64,000 bases of DNA, taken from Gambelia wislizenii. Taxonomy: Eukaryota > Chordata > Lepidosauria > Squamata > Crotaphytidae. The notes beneath the pieces were generated by a model that was given only the letters and a program-made list of their open reading frames with translations, was not told where the DNA came from and ran no database searches. Position 1 is the first letter of the stretch; each line of letters begins with the position of its first letter. Position numbers and translations under genes: made by a program. The DNA is taken from positions 80,882,492 through 80,946,491 of the forward strand of contig JAUMIR010000005.1 of assembly GCA_030847615.1 (NCBI GenBank), given 5' to 3'. Below are positions 10,013-21,580 of the stretch, piece by piece.

Positions 10013-10191
10013 TATATTCATTTATTTATTACCTTTTCCCCAGTAATGGGACTATGATAGGTGGGCCTCTTCCTTCCTCTATGTGCAATCCAAATTCACA
10101 GAAAAGGGAAGGGCAGGTTCCCAGCCTCTTGGTACAATCTGAAGACACACTTCCCCAGGGTTCATCTAGTCTAGAAGCCCCTAGAGATTGA

Positions 10192-10505
10192 GGAGATTTT
10201 CAGACAGCATTTAACAGTGCCTACCACGGGATTAGGTCCCGGGAGAGGAATGGCACTCTTGCGTGGCAGGGGGTCATTTTCGGATGCCACCGTCCCTCTT
10301 CCGGGATCTTTTGTGGCACGGAGGAAGTTGCCTGTGCTTAAAATATGGCATGGCCGCTTCCAAAGCTTCACAGACGTGCCATGAAGGATCCCGGAAGAGG
10401 AACAGCGGCGTCCGAAAATGACCCCCTGCCATGCAAGAGCGCCATTCCTCTCCCAGGACCTAATCCCGCAGTAGGCACTGTTAAACGCTGTCTGAAAATC
10501 TCCCG
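10192..10505. mobile_element. Fold-back (long inverted repeat) element
   Basis: Two arms of about 130 bases (10192-10321 and 10374-10504) are reverse complements with few mismatches, starting GGAGATTTTCAGACAGC and ending GCTGTCTGAAAATCTCC. The tips resemble those of the element at 21581-22833. No target duplication was found. Confidence 0.7.
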
Positions 10506-10606
10506 AATCTCCAGTAGCCTGCCACCACTCACTGTTAGAAAGTTCTTGAATCCCAGTCAGTGGGAACTGGGACAACTCTCTAGCTAACCAGTTAACCACT
10601 TACTCT

Positions 10607-11431
10607 GTTGGGGATTCTCAACCCCCCTTCTCTATTCCCCCAGAGAAGAGACAAGATAGTTCACCAAAAGAAGGTGCGTTGAGGCAAGCTTGTAGAGGAA
10701 AGAAAGTAGACTTTATTTTAGTTCCAAATGCTTAAGTCTAGCATGGAGGGAAATCATGCCTCTAGGAATTCAGTTTAAGATTACAGAATACATTCAGTCA
10801 TAGTACTAAAAATAAATCATAAAAACTAATGCATACTAGCTAGACTTTTCCCCTAAGCTAATAGCAATTTACAATTTCTGATGTCCAGGCAATCAGTCCA
10901 TGTCCCAATTGGGATGGCTAGGCCAGGCTCGTCATAGCTGGCCTAGCTGGCTCTGGAGATGGAAATTCAGAGTCATTTTAAATGGAAGTCTCCTCCTGAG
11001 ACTTCAGATATCCCTTGGGGCTCTTTGATTTTATCAGGCCGTGAGAGAGGTCAGCTTCCCCCAACCTCTGTTATCACAGTCTAGTTATCTTGCTGGTTGA
11101 GCCATGTGGCTCCAAACATCTCACTCCATCTGGCCCAAGTCATGTGGCTCACAACAAAGGCATGTGTCTCTTCATCTGGTCCCAACCATGTGGCCTAGAA
11201 CAAAGTGATTCAGAAACTTAAAAGTGTTTTTGGTCATATCTGATTGGTTCTGCATTGCCAAATCTGATTGGCTCTCCAGTCAGATGATGTGATATCATGT
11301 TTAGGGAATGAGGTTCCCACCCCCTTACCATACCTGTTGCCATGGAAACCAGGGAGTGGAATTTTCCAATGCTGTGACTTGTAGGTTTTGAGATGAACTC
11401 CCCATGATGGGCTGCTGGTCAGTCCATCATG
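10607..11431 (-). mobile_element. Possible solo LTR of an endogenous retroelement
   Basis: About 825 bases run from TGTTGGGG to CATCATGACA. On the minus strand it starts TGTCATGATGG, has CCAAT boxes (CCAATCAGA, twice) and an X-box, and an AATAAAGTC polyadenylation-type signal near the far end (about 10712). The ends are TG...CA, but I find no target duplication and no internal retroviral sequence. Confidence 0.4.
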
Positions 11432-11888
11432 ACAGGGACTTAAGGTGGCTTACAAATTATTGAACTATATGATCATCTTCAAACTAGGAATAAATGTACC
11501 TATTGAATTTGACCAGTGCAGATGGATGAGAATTTGACTCGATACGTTTTTATAAGAATTTACCAGTATCTTCAGATTTCTTAATAAATCTGATTTGAGA
11601 TTGAAAAAATAAAATGTGAAAGTAAAGATTGACACTATAATCTGATGCCTCTGGAGTCAGGCTAGCTTTCAGGTACTGAAAAATGACTCCCTTTGGAAAA
11701 ACTAATGTTTATTTCATCTGGAGAAGAATAACAGATATTCTAGGACTATATTCAACACTTGACTGTTAAATCTAGGGTGTATAGATTATAAAATGTGTTT
11801 ATGGGATGTATGTTAAGAAGTTGTTTTCATTCTGAAGCACTGGGTTACAGTGACAATTTGTCCTTGCTATCTACAAATTTAGTATTTA

Positions 11889-12113
11889 GTATTTTGCAAT
11901 CCAATGGTTTGAAAGTTGGACTATGTCTCTAGAGACCAGGCTTTGAATCCCTGCCCGGCCATAGAAACCCACTGGGTGACCTTGGGCAAGTCACATTGTC
12001 TTAGCCTCAGCAGAAGGCAAAAGTAAACGCTTCTATGAACAAATTTTGCCAAGAAAACCCTATGAGAGGGTCACCATACGTCAGAAGCAACTTGAAGGCA
12101 CACAACCACAATG
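11889..12113 (+). mobile_element. tRNA-derived SINE with BovB-like tail
   Basis: GGTTTGAAAGTTGGACTA, the B box GGCTTTGAATCCC, CTTGGGCAAGTCACATTGTC, and the tail GGTCACCATACGTCAGAAGC followed by CTTGAAGGCACACAACC. Confidence 0.85.
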
Positions 12114-12187
12114 CCTAATCTCTGTATTTTATATGTTTATTTACTTTTGTGTATGTCCTCCAAGTTTTATTATTTAGCTTATTGTAG

Positions 12188-12418
12188 GACCTAAATATCC
12201 TTAGAGGCACCAGAATCTGTCTGATCTTGGAAGCTAAGCAAGGTCAGCCCTGGTTATTACTTGGATGAGAGACCACCAACAAAAACCAGGTGCTGTAGGC
12301 TATATTTCAAATGAAGGAACTGGCAAAACTACCTTTGAGTATTCCTTGTCTAAAACAACCATATGAAATTCATGGGGTCACCATAAGTTGAGAGGTGACT
12401 TGAGGGCACATCCACAAT
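12188..12418 (+). mobile_element. 5S-rRNA-derived SINE
   Basis: CTGATCTTGGAAGCTAAGCA and TACTTGGATGAGAGACCACC are near-5S rRNA internal-promoter sequence. GGTGCTGTAGGCTATA follows, then a unique body and the tail GGGGTCACCATAAGTTGAGA with TTGAGGGCACA. Confidence 0.85.
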
Positions 12419-12419
12419 A

Positions 12420-13950
12420 CACTCATTTATGATTGTATAGAAATACTTCCAACCTTTTTCTTCTGTTTCATTCTAAATATATATTTTGAGAAGTTTTGTA
12501 CTTTATAGCACATTTTGAAAGAGGGGATAAAGTGAAACTGATAGATTCATCCATCCCTAATGATCATCCTGTACTTGTGAAGGTTACAGTCCCATACAAA
12601 TCTATCATATACCTCGAATTCATAGCTTAAAGTAAATCCCATTGAATGTAATGGGACATTTTGCATAGGTTTGCAGCATGTGCTACACTCCCAAAAAAGC
12701 TTTTTAGACAGAAAGGCTGCAGTTGTTTGCCCTCTTTCCTGTGAATAAACCACAATGACCAGTGTATTAGAATCAAGGATGGTGCATGACACAATAAACC
12801 CAGGAAACTAGTCACATAACAATGGTGCAGAAACATTTTTTAATGAACTCTCATCCCTTTATCCTGTTTCTATGAGTGCCCCCCCCCCAGGCAGAAGTCC
12901 TGCACACACTGGAATAAGAGCACAGAACAAAGTGGAACTTCATCCCAGGTATACATGCATGTATTCAGATTCCTGTCATTATTACACAACACATATGCAG
13001 TTCAATCCAGTGTTATGATTACACATGAGGAAGTTGCATTGCACTAATTGCTAAGTACTATGAGCAGGAGTAAAGTCTTAAAGTGTTCATTTTGCACTTT
13101 ATGCATATTTCTTTTGTCTCGTAATAAAGTATTGGCATACTTTCAACTCTCCTTTGAGGTTCTTAATTTAATTGCCATTTTCTGTGATAGATACTTATTA
13201 GCTCAGATAGGGATTTCAGGATCATGATGGATCAGCAGGCCCAGAAAGTTCACTGCCACTATTACTGGTGGGAAGTAATATTTTTCTTTACACTGTTACA
13301 TGCAAGCTCACCTAACCCAGTTGGTTTTGCTATCCTATGGCCATATATTTGAGAACTAATGAAAATCCTATGATTTATATAGTGTATAGAACATGCTCTA
13401 AAGCACAGGCACATTAAAATGATATCTGGCTCAGTCTTGGAAACTAGCTGTCTGGAAAACCTGTAAAGGCACAAATTGAAAATACAGATTTTCATTGAAG
13501 AATTAGTCACCATGCTTTCCATATTGTCAACTGAATCAGCACCCAACTGCGTTTCTAGAGGAATGATCTCTTATGTTTGCTAATCATAGTTGATACAGTA
13601 CTACATTGTGTACCTTACCTTGGTTATGTTTCAGTGCAGTGAATATAGTGGCATATAAGATGATGTTTCTATCCAGCAAAACACATAGGCAAATAGGGGC
13701 TAGGGGCTGTTTATTTAGAAATGAATTGTATTGTAAGCGAATTCTATATTCAAGCTGGAATGGTTGCCATACCACCCTTGTTTACACAAGCCACTATCCT
13801 GTCCCTCCACCTTTTAGTTGCCATCATAATCTTTTGTATTGTGTCAGCTCCATTTGCACTTGTATTAAGCTAATTTTATTCTGGTATGATTATGCTAGGT
13901 GTTCTTTCCAAATGAAGTTCATATTTATTTTATTTGTTTAAAAAAAATAG
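12420..13950. other. Intergenic sequence, apparently unique
   Basis: AT-rich and free of repeats that I recognise. Open frames are short and lack domains. It could hold conserved non-coding elements, which only alignment could show. Confidence 0.4.
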
Positions 13951-13959
13951 ACAGCTCAC

Positions 13960-14870
13960 AGGAGAAAACAATACAGTAATAAACTTTAGAACTAATACAT
14001 TTATTCACTGATAAAACAAATAGCCCAGCCCCGAAAATATGAAAACCAACGAACTCTTGCTCTCCTAACAAACCAGCAGCACTCCCATAAAAAACACAAT
14101 ACAAGAGAAGACTATGACAAATAAATGTGACTTGAGGATCTGCTCATACCTCTGTAATAGTAGGGTCAACAAGCTTTAGCTGTTAATGCTTTCCAGTAAT
14201 GTGAGGCCACTGCAGAAAAGGCCCTTTCCTTTGTAGCTGCCAACCTGATTGCTATCAGAGTACAATTGTCCCTTCATATTCGCTGGGGTTTGGTTCCAGG
14301 ACCCCCAGTGGATACCGAAATCCGTGAATACTCAAGTCCTATTATATGCAATGGCATAGCAAAATGGTGTCACTTATATAAGATGGCAAAATCATGGTTT
14401 GCTTTTTGTATTATTATTTTTTAAAGAATATTTTCAAGCTGTGAATACTTAATCCATGAATACCAAATCCATGGATACGGAGGGACAACTATATATGGGA
14501 AGGACTTTTGCTGTCATTAAAAGCATGTACAGGCTTTGTATGAGTAAAGCCAGTTTTTAAAAGTAACTCCTCCCCTCCCTCCACCTTAGGAGGAAAAAAA
14601 CACCCTGTTTAAATCTGTAAAGGCTAAAACCAACACTTTAAATTGGCCTCAGAAATGTATAGGCAACCAGTACAACTTGTACTCTGGTAGAAGGCAAATG
14701 AACCAACCTCATGTCCACCACTCCACCAATACTCAAACAGCCACAGCAACTGAAATCACTGAACGGGGTGGGGGGCAAAAAAGAAAAAGAAAACAAAAAA
14801 CCTCACAAGGGTAGTCCAGCCTGTACATCACCTACAGATGAACAACAAAGGCAAGGTCCTCAGGGGATCC
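13960..14870 (-). mobile_element. Possible LINE 3'-region repeat split by a Tigger MITE
   Basis: Sequence with GAAAAGGCCCTTTCC and similar blocks resembles untranslated LINE repeats seen at 16050-16330. A Tigger MITE sits at 14263-14491. The assignment is weak. Confidence 0.3.
14263..14491 (+). mobile_element. Tigger-type MITE (CAGTTGTCCCT family)
   Basis: Terminal repeats with flanking TA; the body matches the family (GGGTTTGGTTCCAGGACCCC, GATGGCAAAATCATGG, ATTTTCAAGCTGTGAATAC). Confidence 0.8.
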
Positions 14871-15110
14871 TGGCCTCTTCTAGGCCGCTGGCCATTTATT
14901 ATATTTTATTGTATTTATAGTTTTAAATGTGATTTTAGATTAGTTGTTTTTAATTTATATTTGTTTAATTTTTTTTTATGGGGGAGGGTGGGAGTGGGGG
15001 TGTTTAGGGATTTTATTTGTATTGTATTTTAAATTTTGTAAGCCGCCCCGATTGTTTTAACAGAGGGGCAGGGTATAAATAAATATTATTATTATTATTA
15101 TTATTATTAA
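14870..15110 (+). mobile_element. LINE 3'-end-like repeat with (ATT)n tail
   Basis: GTAAGCCGCCCCGATTGTTT, AGAGGGGCAGGGTATAAATA and (ATT)n at 15081-15108. The same end recurs at 25150-25300. The family was not identified. Confidence 0.5.
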
Positions 15111-15494
15111 GGTCACTATTCTCCAGGTGTAGAGAAAACATTCCTGGTCATTAATACCACCATAGCCTCACCCTCATCCCCCCCATTAGTAACAAGTCCT
15201 GAAGAGCTACCAAGCTATACACATGCTCTTTCAGGTGCAACCCCATATACGACCTATATAAAGTATAAAATAAACCTATGCTCAGTTTTCCCAGGCACAA
15301 CAGTGCCATTATATATGGATTTAGTTGCTGTTCACCTTCATTCATCTCAAACCTGCCTCCAAACAATGGTTCAAGAGCATCCCTGGGATCAATAGACAGA
15401 AATTAAAGATGAAACTTGATATCCTCTGTACAGTGATGACATTCAGCCCAAACATATGGATACCATATGGTTACATACAGATCGGGAGTGGGAA

Positions 15495-15612
15495 TCATGT
15501 CCCTCTAGATGTTATTGAACTGCAAGTCCCTGCAGCTCTAGTAAATATAGTAAACGGTGAGGAATACTGAAGTTACAGTCCAGTAACACTTGGAGTACTG
15601 CATGATTCCCAC
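15495..15612. mobile_element. Palindromic MITE fragment
   Basis: CATGTCCCTCTAGATGTTAT pairs with CACTTGGAGTACTGCATG. Same family as 2470-2590, 24965-25090, 46890-46990 and 60215-60340. Confidence 0.45.
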
Positions 15613-15622
15613 AACTGAGGTA

Positions 15623-15877
15623 CAGTAGGACCCCCGTATCCACTGGGGATTGGTTCGGGATGGCCCCGTGGATACCAAAAACCGTGAATAACAGCAAACT
15701 CCATTGAAAATAATGGGACTTGCAGTTTAAAATATCATAGAGTTGCCTTGGAGGACCTAGAAAAATGGCTAGAGAGGACACGTTTTCTAGGAAGACTCTA
15801 TGGTAGGTGTGCTGTTTTGTGTCCTGCGGATAACTGAATCAGTGGATAATGAATCAGCGGATACAGGGGTCCTACTG
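15623..15877 (+). mobile_element. Tigger-like MITE (CAGTAGGACCCCC family), complete
   Basis: CAGTAGGACCCCCGTATCC and GGGGTCCTACTG are inverted ends flanked by TA. The body has AATAATGGGACTTGCAG and TTTCTAGGAAGACTCTATGG. Confidence 0.8.
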
Positions 15878-16049
15878 TAAATGTTTCAAAACACAGTTGG
15901 ACTCATGTTAACTTACAAAAATGAAAACAGGTAACAGCTAGAAATTTTACATCATACAAAAGTTGAAAATAGAAGTAAATTATCAGTAGAATTAAAAATA
16001 GCATGCCCAATAAAAAGAAAGCAAATACAAACATGAAAGCCCCTTCCCT

Positions 16050-16330
16050 TTTAGTAATCAGCCCTCAAGGACCTGCAGAAACAAAAAGGTCATCAAGGAA
16101 GGATCCATAACATAGAAGGAAAGCAAGGAGTACACCAGTTTAACCTCTCTAGGGAGGCAGTTCCAGAGCCTGGGAGCAGCACCCAAGAAGGCTCTCTCCC
16201 ATGTTTCCACCAGATGTACCTGTGAGGGTTGGGGGTCACAGAGCTCAAAATATGGGCAGGATTGTATAGAAGAATACGGTCCTTCGGTTAACCTCCCTGC
16301 CCTATAGTTACCAGAAGGAGAGGCTGCCTT
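16050..16330. repeat. Unclassified repeat, LINE-like
   Basis: Contains AGGGAGGCAGTTCCAGAGCC and AGAAGGCTCTCTCCCATGTT, blocks I associate with dispersed reptile repeats. Not assigned. Confidence 0.35.
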
Positions 16331-17125
16331 CTAGGCAAGAATACTCCGTTCTCAGGAAGTCAATCCAAATTATAACTGTCAAAGCATGGGTGTCATGCCT
16401 TCACAGGTAGCTGTGTCAAATCTGGCTGAGGAAATTCCTGGATAATTTTTTCCCCAAATTGAGATCAGATTTCTACATGTCGCTTTACTTGTCTAAATTC
16501 ATGGACCCAATTTTACTGCTTTAATTCGCCTTAATTTAATTTGCCCAAATTTAGAAAACCAAACCCTTAGAGACCAGAGAACCCACACCTATTGTACTGA
16601 TTTTGCTTATGTATGTTACATTACTTTTGTGGGTTTTAGTGTTTTCTTCTCTCAGTTTACTCTGTTTTCTTTCTAAATATCAATTTGTTGTTATTCTGTT
16701 AAAAAAAAACACAAATTAAAATAAAGAATATGTTTCGTTTTTTAAAAAAATCTGCAAACTCCAGGGAGAGTCTCCATTAAGGAAGGCCATTTCTGTCATC
16801 TCTTAAGCTTGCTCTGAACCTCTATGCCAGCATGACACCTTTATAGTAAAATAGTGAAATATATTGGGGTATTTTCACCTTAAAGCTGGGTTGTCCAGTC
16901 TTTAGTGTCCAGCTCTTAAAATATATAGATAAGCTGACCTCTTGCTGTGATTTAGCAGACCCAAGTTCTTCCTAAAGAAGTCTAGAAAGTCTACACAGTC
17001 AGGTTAATGTTCAATTTCAGTTGCAGTTAGGCCTTCACAACACTATCAGTAAAGCTGTTTCTCTTTTTGGTGCACAGCTGTATCATCAAACTGAAAATTC
17101 TCTCACACAGTAGACATTAGACATA
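16331..17125. other. Intergenic AT-rich sequence
   Basis: No coding signal. Poly(A)-rich stretch near 16700-16750. Confidence 0.35.
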
Positions 17126-17725
17126 GGGCTATTTTTCAGACGGGCTATTTATTCCGTGGGAGACATGGAACAGGGTCAGGAAAAAGTCTTCTTTTCAGAA
17201 GACGTTGACCCTTTTCTGTGTCTCCCCCATCCCTACTCCGCATTTCCCTGTGATATTTTCATCACGGAGAAACATCGTTTTTGGACCACCCCTTCCATTG
17301 TAGTAGCAGAATCACGGGTGGTCTGAAATGTGTCCCATTCCTCTCCTACAATGACAGCTGCGGAGGGAGGTCCATTCTGGACACTTCCAGGCACGAACGG
17401 GACACCCAGGTAAGTGGCACCCTTTCTCCCACTCCCCGGGTTACATTTTTTAAATGTGTTTTCATGCTCTGTGTACTATTTTGACATTTGGGGGAGTATT
17501 TTTAAATTTCCCGCATGGCCGTTCTCTCATGAGAACAAACGGGATTTCAGTTGCTGGTTGTAAAGGCAGCCTTACAATGGCTGCATTTACGACCAGCCAG
17601 CTTGAGGAGAGGGGGACATTTCTGCCGTGAAATGAAGGTAAGCGTTTGAACATTTTCCCTTCATTCCATGGCAGGAACGAGATTGGGGCTTGCAGGGCAG
17701 GAATGGGGCATTTGGCCCCAGCTGG
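17125..17725. mobile_element. Degraded relative of the GGAGATTATCAGACGG transposon family
   Basis: TTTTCAGACGGGC, GTAAAGGCAGCCTTACAATGGC and CTGCCGTGAAATGAAGGTAAG correspond, in inverted orientation, to blocks of 21581-22833. Terminal bases are eroded. Confidence 0.5.
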
Positions 17726-17947
17726 AAAAATCCATAGAATCAGAAAGTATGAAAGAGACTACAGTATGACCCACAAATCTGAAGGACCAGTATCCACAGT
17801 TTCACTTACCTGTGTATGAAAAGATATGTTTGTTCTAGAGGTTGTGAGTATTTGTTGGTATTTGTCTAAAAAATTCCACCCATCTCTGTAATCTGTGTTT
17901 TGCTCCTTAGAGACCATCTCTTCCCTCACTTGTTGTAAAGCACAATA

Positions 17948-18177
17948 CAGTTGTCCCTTCATATTCACTGGGGTTTGGTTTCAGGACCCCCTGTGGATAC
18001 CAAAATCCATGAATATTCAAGTCCCATTATATGCAATGGCATAGCAAAATGGTGTCCCTTATATAAGATGGCAAAATCAAGGTTTGCTTTTTGGATTATT
18101 ATTTTTTAAAGAATATTTTCAAGTCATGAATACTTAAATCCGTGGATACCAAATCCGTGGATACGGAGGGACAACTA
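17948..18177 (+). mobile_element. Tigger-type MITE (CAGTTGTCCCT family)
   Basis: CAGTTGTCCCTTCATATTC to GAGGGACAACTA with TA on both sides. Confidence 0.85.
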
Positions 18178-20040
18178 TAGTCACTATACAACTTGTCAAT
18201 GCCAATCTCAGGGTTGCATTCTACAGCAGCTGTATATGAATCAGCCCATTTCACATCATTATGAAGTGAGAGCAATGATTTTTTTTCTTCCAAAATCGTA
18301 GCATTTCTCCAGGTATTTGATGTACTATGCCACTGTCTTGCAAGCCCTCTTTCTGATTTTTTTTTTATTGTCAGCTGGGGGCACATTCCCCAAAATGAAT
18401 TGGGTTGATCTTCCATAGAATTTGTCTCTTTTCTTCAATTTTGAATGAAGTCCTTCCATGACACAATGGAATCATGTTGAGATAACATTGTTACATACCA
18501 GTTTCTCCACAGCATCTTGAAAGATTACCATTACATTGTGCAAAAAATGAAAGACACACACACACACACACACACACACAAAGAGGGGGGAGTTAATTGA
18601 AAACTGCCTATATGATCTTCACATTTTCTTCTACATTTTTTTCTTCTAAAAAAGGAGCATCCTCAGCATAGGCCAATATTGCAGCATGCATTCAGTAAGA
18701 GATAGAAATTACAGCCACTTTGTATTCCATTTCTACAAACTCAACAAAGAACACACAAAAAAAGACTCAATTTTCTTGACTGAAAAGCTAAATTGAATAT
18801 GTTGAGACAAGACTGTGTTTCTACATTTAAACTAAAAGCCTTCATTCCATGTTTGAGGCAATGGTGGATTAAATGATTTTGCATCCTACTTCTATCAGAT
18901 AGTAATTGATGATACACTGATTTATCATCTTTAAAACATACAGAGGCACTGTATAATAAGAAGCATATAATAAGAAATAACGTTACTGCTGAAACCATTG
19001 GAGATCTGTGTCACAATTGCCTCACTTGTCTCATTACTGACACTGTAAAAATCAAAGAAGGCATGCTTACTATTGGTCTTATCTATACAAGGGGGAAAAT
19101 ACGAACACATTTGGAAAGGCAGCCATTTGCAATGATGCGACCTATCTACACAGATAAAGACACACACCCCTAAACTCCGCATGACTAGCCAGATGGTGGC
19201 CATGAGTGATTTACTCACAATTTTAAATCTGCCACTGCCATTTAAAAAAAAAAAAACAGTTTCCCAAAGTGAGCACAAGCATCAATTTGTATTTACAAAT
19301 AAATAAGAGTATGAGATTGTCGTTTGATCAACTTACCAGTCCCTCGTTTAGCCGAAAATCCAACATGGCAGCCACAGCTGCTTTCCCACTTTGCTAGCCC
19401 CACCCCCTGTGCTCATCCAGCCAATCAGATTGCACTGCCTGTTTGTATCTGTCCGAATGAGAGTGTTCAAACGATCACACATTCTGAAGTTGTACGGAGC
19501 TTTTCAGAAAATCCATATGAAGCCCCGGACTTTGTGGTGATTTGGCTACCCCCCTTCTGGATGACACATATTTGTGTGAATGATTGTTTGAACGGATCGC
19601 CGATCTTTCGCATCACGTTTGTATTATTTTGACCATATAGACAGGACCATCGTCTGCTACATAAAAGTAAAATATAGTTAATGGAAAGAATATTCTGGGT
19701 TTCTTGTTAGAAACATCAGAGTCCTATTTTTATCAAAGTTCTTAAGGAAAAGCCATGGGTCACATTTTGCTTACCCCTGCTCTAAGGTAAAGTTTTAAAT
19801 CCTCCCTGTTGCAACTCAGATATGAATGGAGTTGCTCTCCTGTGGCTGCTTGTGTGCATCTGTGTGTGGTGGAGTTGGTGGTAATTTGTAATCATATTTA
19901 TTTATATGACTTGTGTATTTTAACTTTTTTTAGTTTCCCAATAAACATAGTTCTCTAATGCTATGATAAAATAGATTATGACATACAAAGCAAAACCATA
20001 TTTGTAAAATCTAAATCTAAAATAGATTATAACATACAAA
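18178..20040. other. Intergenic sequence with microsatellite
   Basis: Holds a (CA)n tract (18553-18580) and a direct duplication near 19966-20052. The frame at 19324-19632 shows no domain. Confidence 0.35.
18553..18580. repeat. (CA)n microsatellite
   Basis: About 14 perfect CA units. Confidence 0.95.
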
Positions 20041-20119
20041 GCAAAACAATATTTACTCATTGCACTGATATACCACCCTCCAAGCCTGAACTCAAAAATG
20101 TGTATATAATTCTTTTTCT

Positions 20120-20268
20120 TCCCACCTTTCTCCTGGCAACAGCCCTATGAGGTAAGACAGGTGAGGGCGAATGACTGCCTCTAGGCCACCTAGTGCATTT
20201 TATGGTTGGGTGGGAATAAGAAACTGGAACTCCAAAATCCCAGTCCAGCACTCTAACCATTACTTTTC
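20120..20268 (-). mobile_element. MIR-like CORE-SINE fragment (tentative)
   Basis: On the minus strand it reads from AATGGTTAGAGTGCTGGACT through GGAGTTCCAGTTTC to CTTACCTCATAGGGCTGTTG, the order of blocks in MIR elements. Confidence 0.4.
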
Positions 20269-20269
20269 A

Positions 20270-21580
20270 CTGACACACAATAAAATTAATAAAGATAAAC
20301 AAGACAGAATGTAAAAGAAAAGGATTTCAAATTTTTAGCCACTGAATTTCCTACTCTGATTGGCAAATTCTCAAAAGTTATATTCTCTTCCAGAAGACAA
20401 CAGCAACTAAAAACCACTTATTTGTCTACCTAAATAAGTACTGTGATTTTTTAATAGGTATACAGAACTCCAAATTATGTATTCCACCTAATTGAATGGG
20501 ACACTTCCTCTACTTCTTCTACATCAGATATAAAATTATGCCTTTCTGTTAACTAGTTTCATCAAGTCCAAAAGGCATTATTGGAAAACGGTTGTTAACT
20601 GATCAATTAAATGCTCAGGGTTGTTAATTGCCTGCTATTGAACCTTTAAAGTCTACCTGATCTACAGTACGTAAATCATAACGTTAAGATTTTCACAACA
20701 CAGAGATAAACATTTTAGTGTAGAGGTTACTACATAATGGTTGCAAATTTACAAACAGTGGTTTTAGTGCTCCAAGTATATCTAATATTGACACAATTAA
20801 CTGCTGAAAGCCCACCGTCAAAAAAAAAATAATCATTCGGCAATCTGTCTTTCAGCAGATTTAGTGTCAAGCAGCTTATATCAGATCATTTATGCTTGTC
20901 TTTTGAATATGTGTTTCTGGTATAAAATAAGCTCCCACCACAGACACTTGTATCTAAATAAGTTTATTTCCTTGTGATTCCACTTTTGTGAAATTTAGAT
21001 GCATACTCAAATTTTACTTAAAATGTCCATCAGCATTTGGGAAAAGAGAGCAGGTGACCTCTGGTGGCCAAGTGGCGCTGCTATCCAAAGGAAGACAAAA
21101 TGTTGCAGGGTATTGAGCTCAGAACAGGAACTACTGTAGTTGTGTGAAACAATTCAGAAGAAAGAGAGATCTGTAATACATAAATTGGATGCCCAAGCTG
21201 GGGAAATAACCCTTTGTTCTAATGCTGGCAGCAACTGAGAGAGAAGGACTGTAAGTATTCAATATGGTAAAAAGAAAAAGGAAGGAAGGAAGGAAGGACA
21301 GAAAGAAAAGAAAAGAATAATGTCACCAGTGTATTCATTTTATAAAAAGGTATTGGTGCAAAGTCTAGTAACATGTCTGTGGGATTTAAGCAGCCCAATC
21401 CTGAACAGGTTACAACAAAAGTCTTCACTAACTAATAGTTATTAGTTAAAATGTATCACTAAAATCATACATTCGTATATTACCTAATGAGTTTTGAAAA
21501 ATATATTGCTCTTCTTCGGTTTTTACAGCATCACAGCTCTGCACATAGAGTATATGAAAGAGTATATGAGTATACTCTTA
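20270..21580. other. Intergenic, apparently unique sequence
   Basis: AT-rich with no recognised transposon. It contains the CTCF-like motif at 21055-21067 and a (GAAG)n tract at 21279-21297. About 20560-20900 looks free of repeats and is a candidate conserved non-coding region. Confidence 0.35.
21055..21067 (-). promoter_or_regulatory. CTCF-like binding motif
   Basis: TGACCTCTGGTGG matches the reverse-complement CTCF core YGCCMYCTRSTGG at 12 of 13 positions. It lies between the divergent GPM6A and WDR17 promoters. Confidence 0.45.

Noticed and set aside
12188..12300. A possible genuine 5S rRNA gene
   Set aside because: Only the internal part matches 5S; it lacks a complete 5S end, continues into a SINE body and has a LINE-type tail, like two other copies here.
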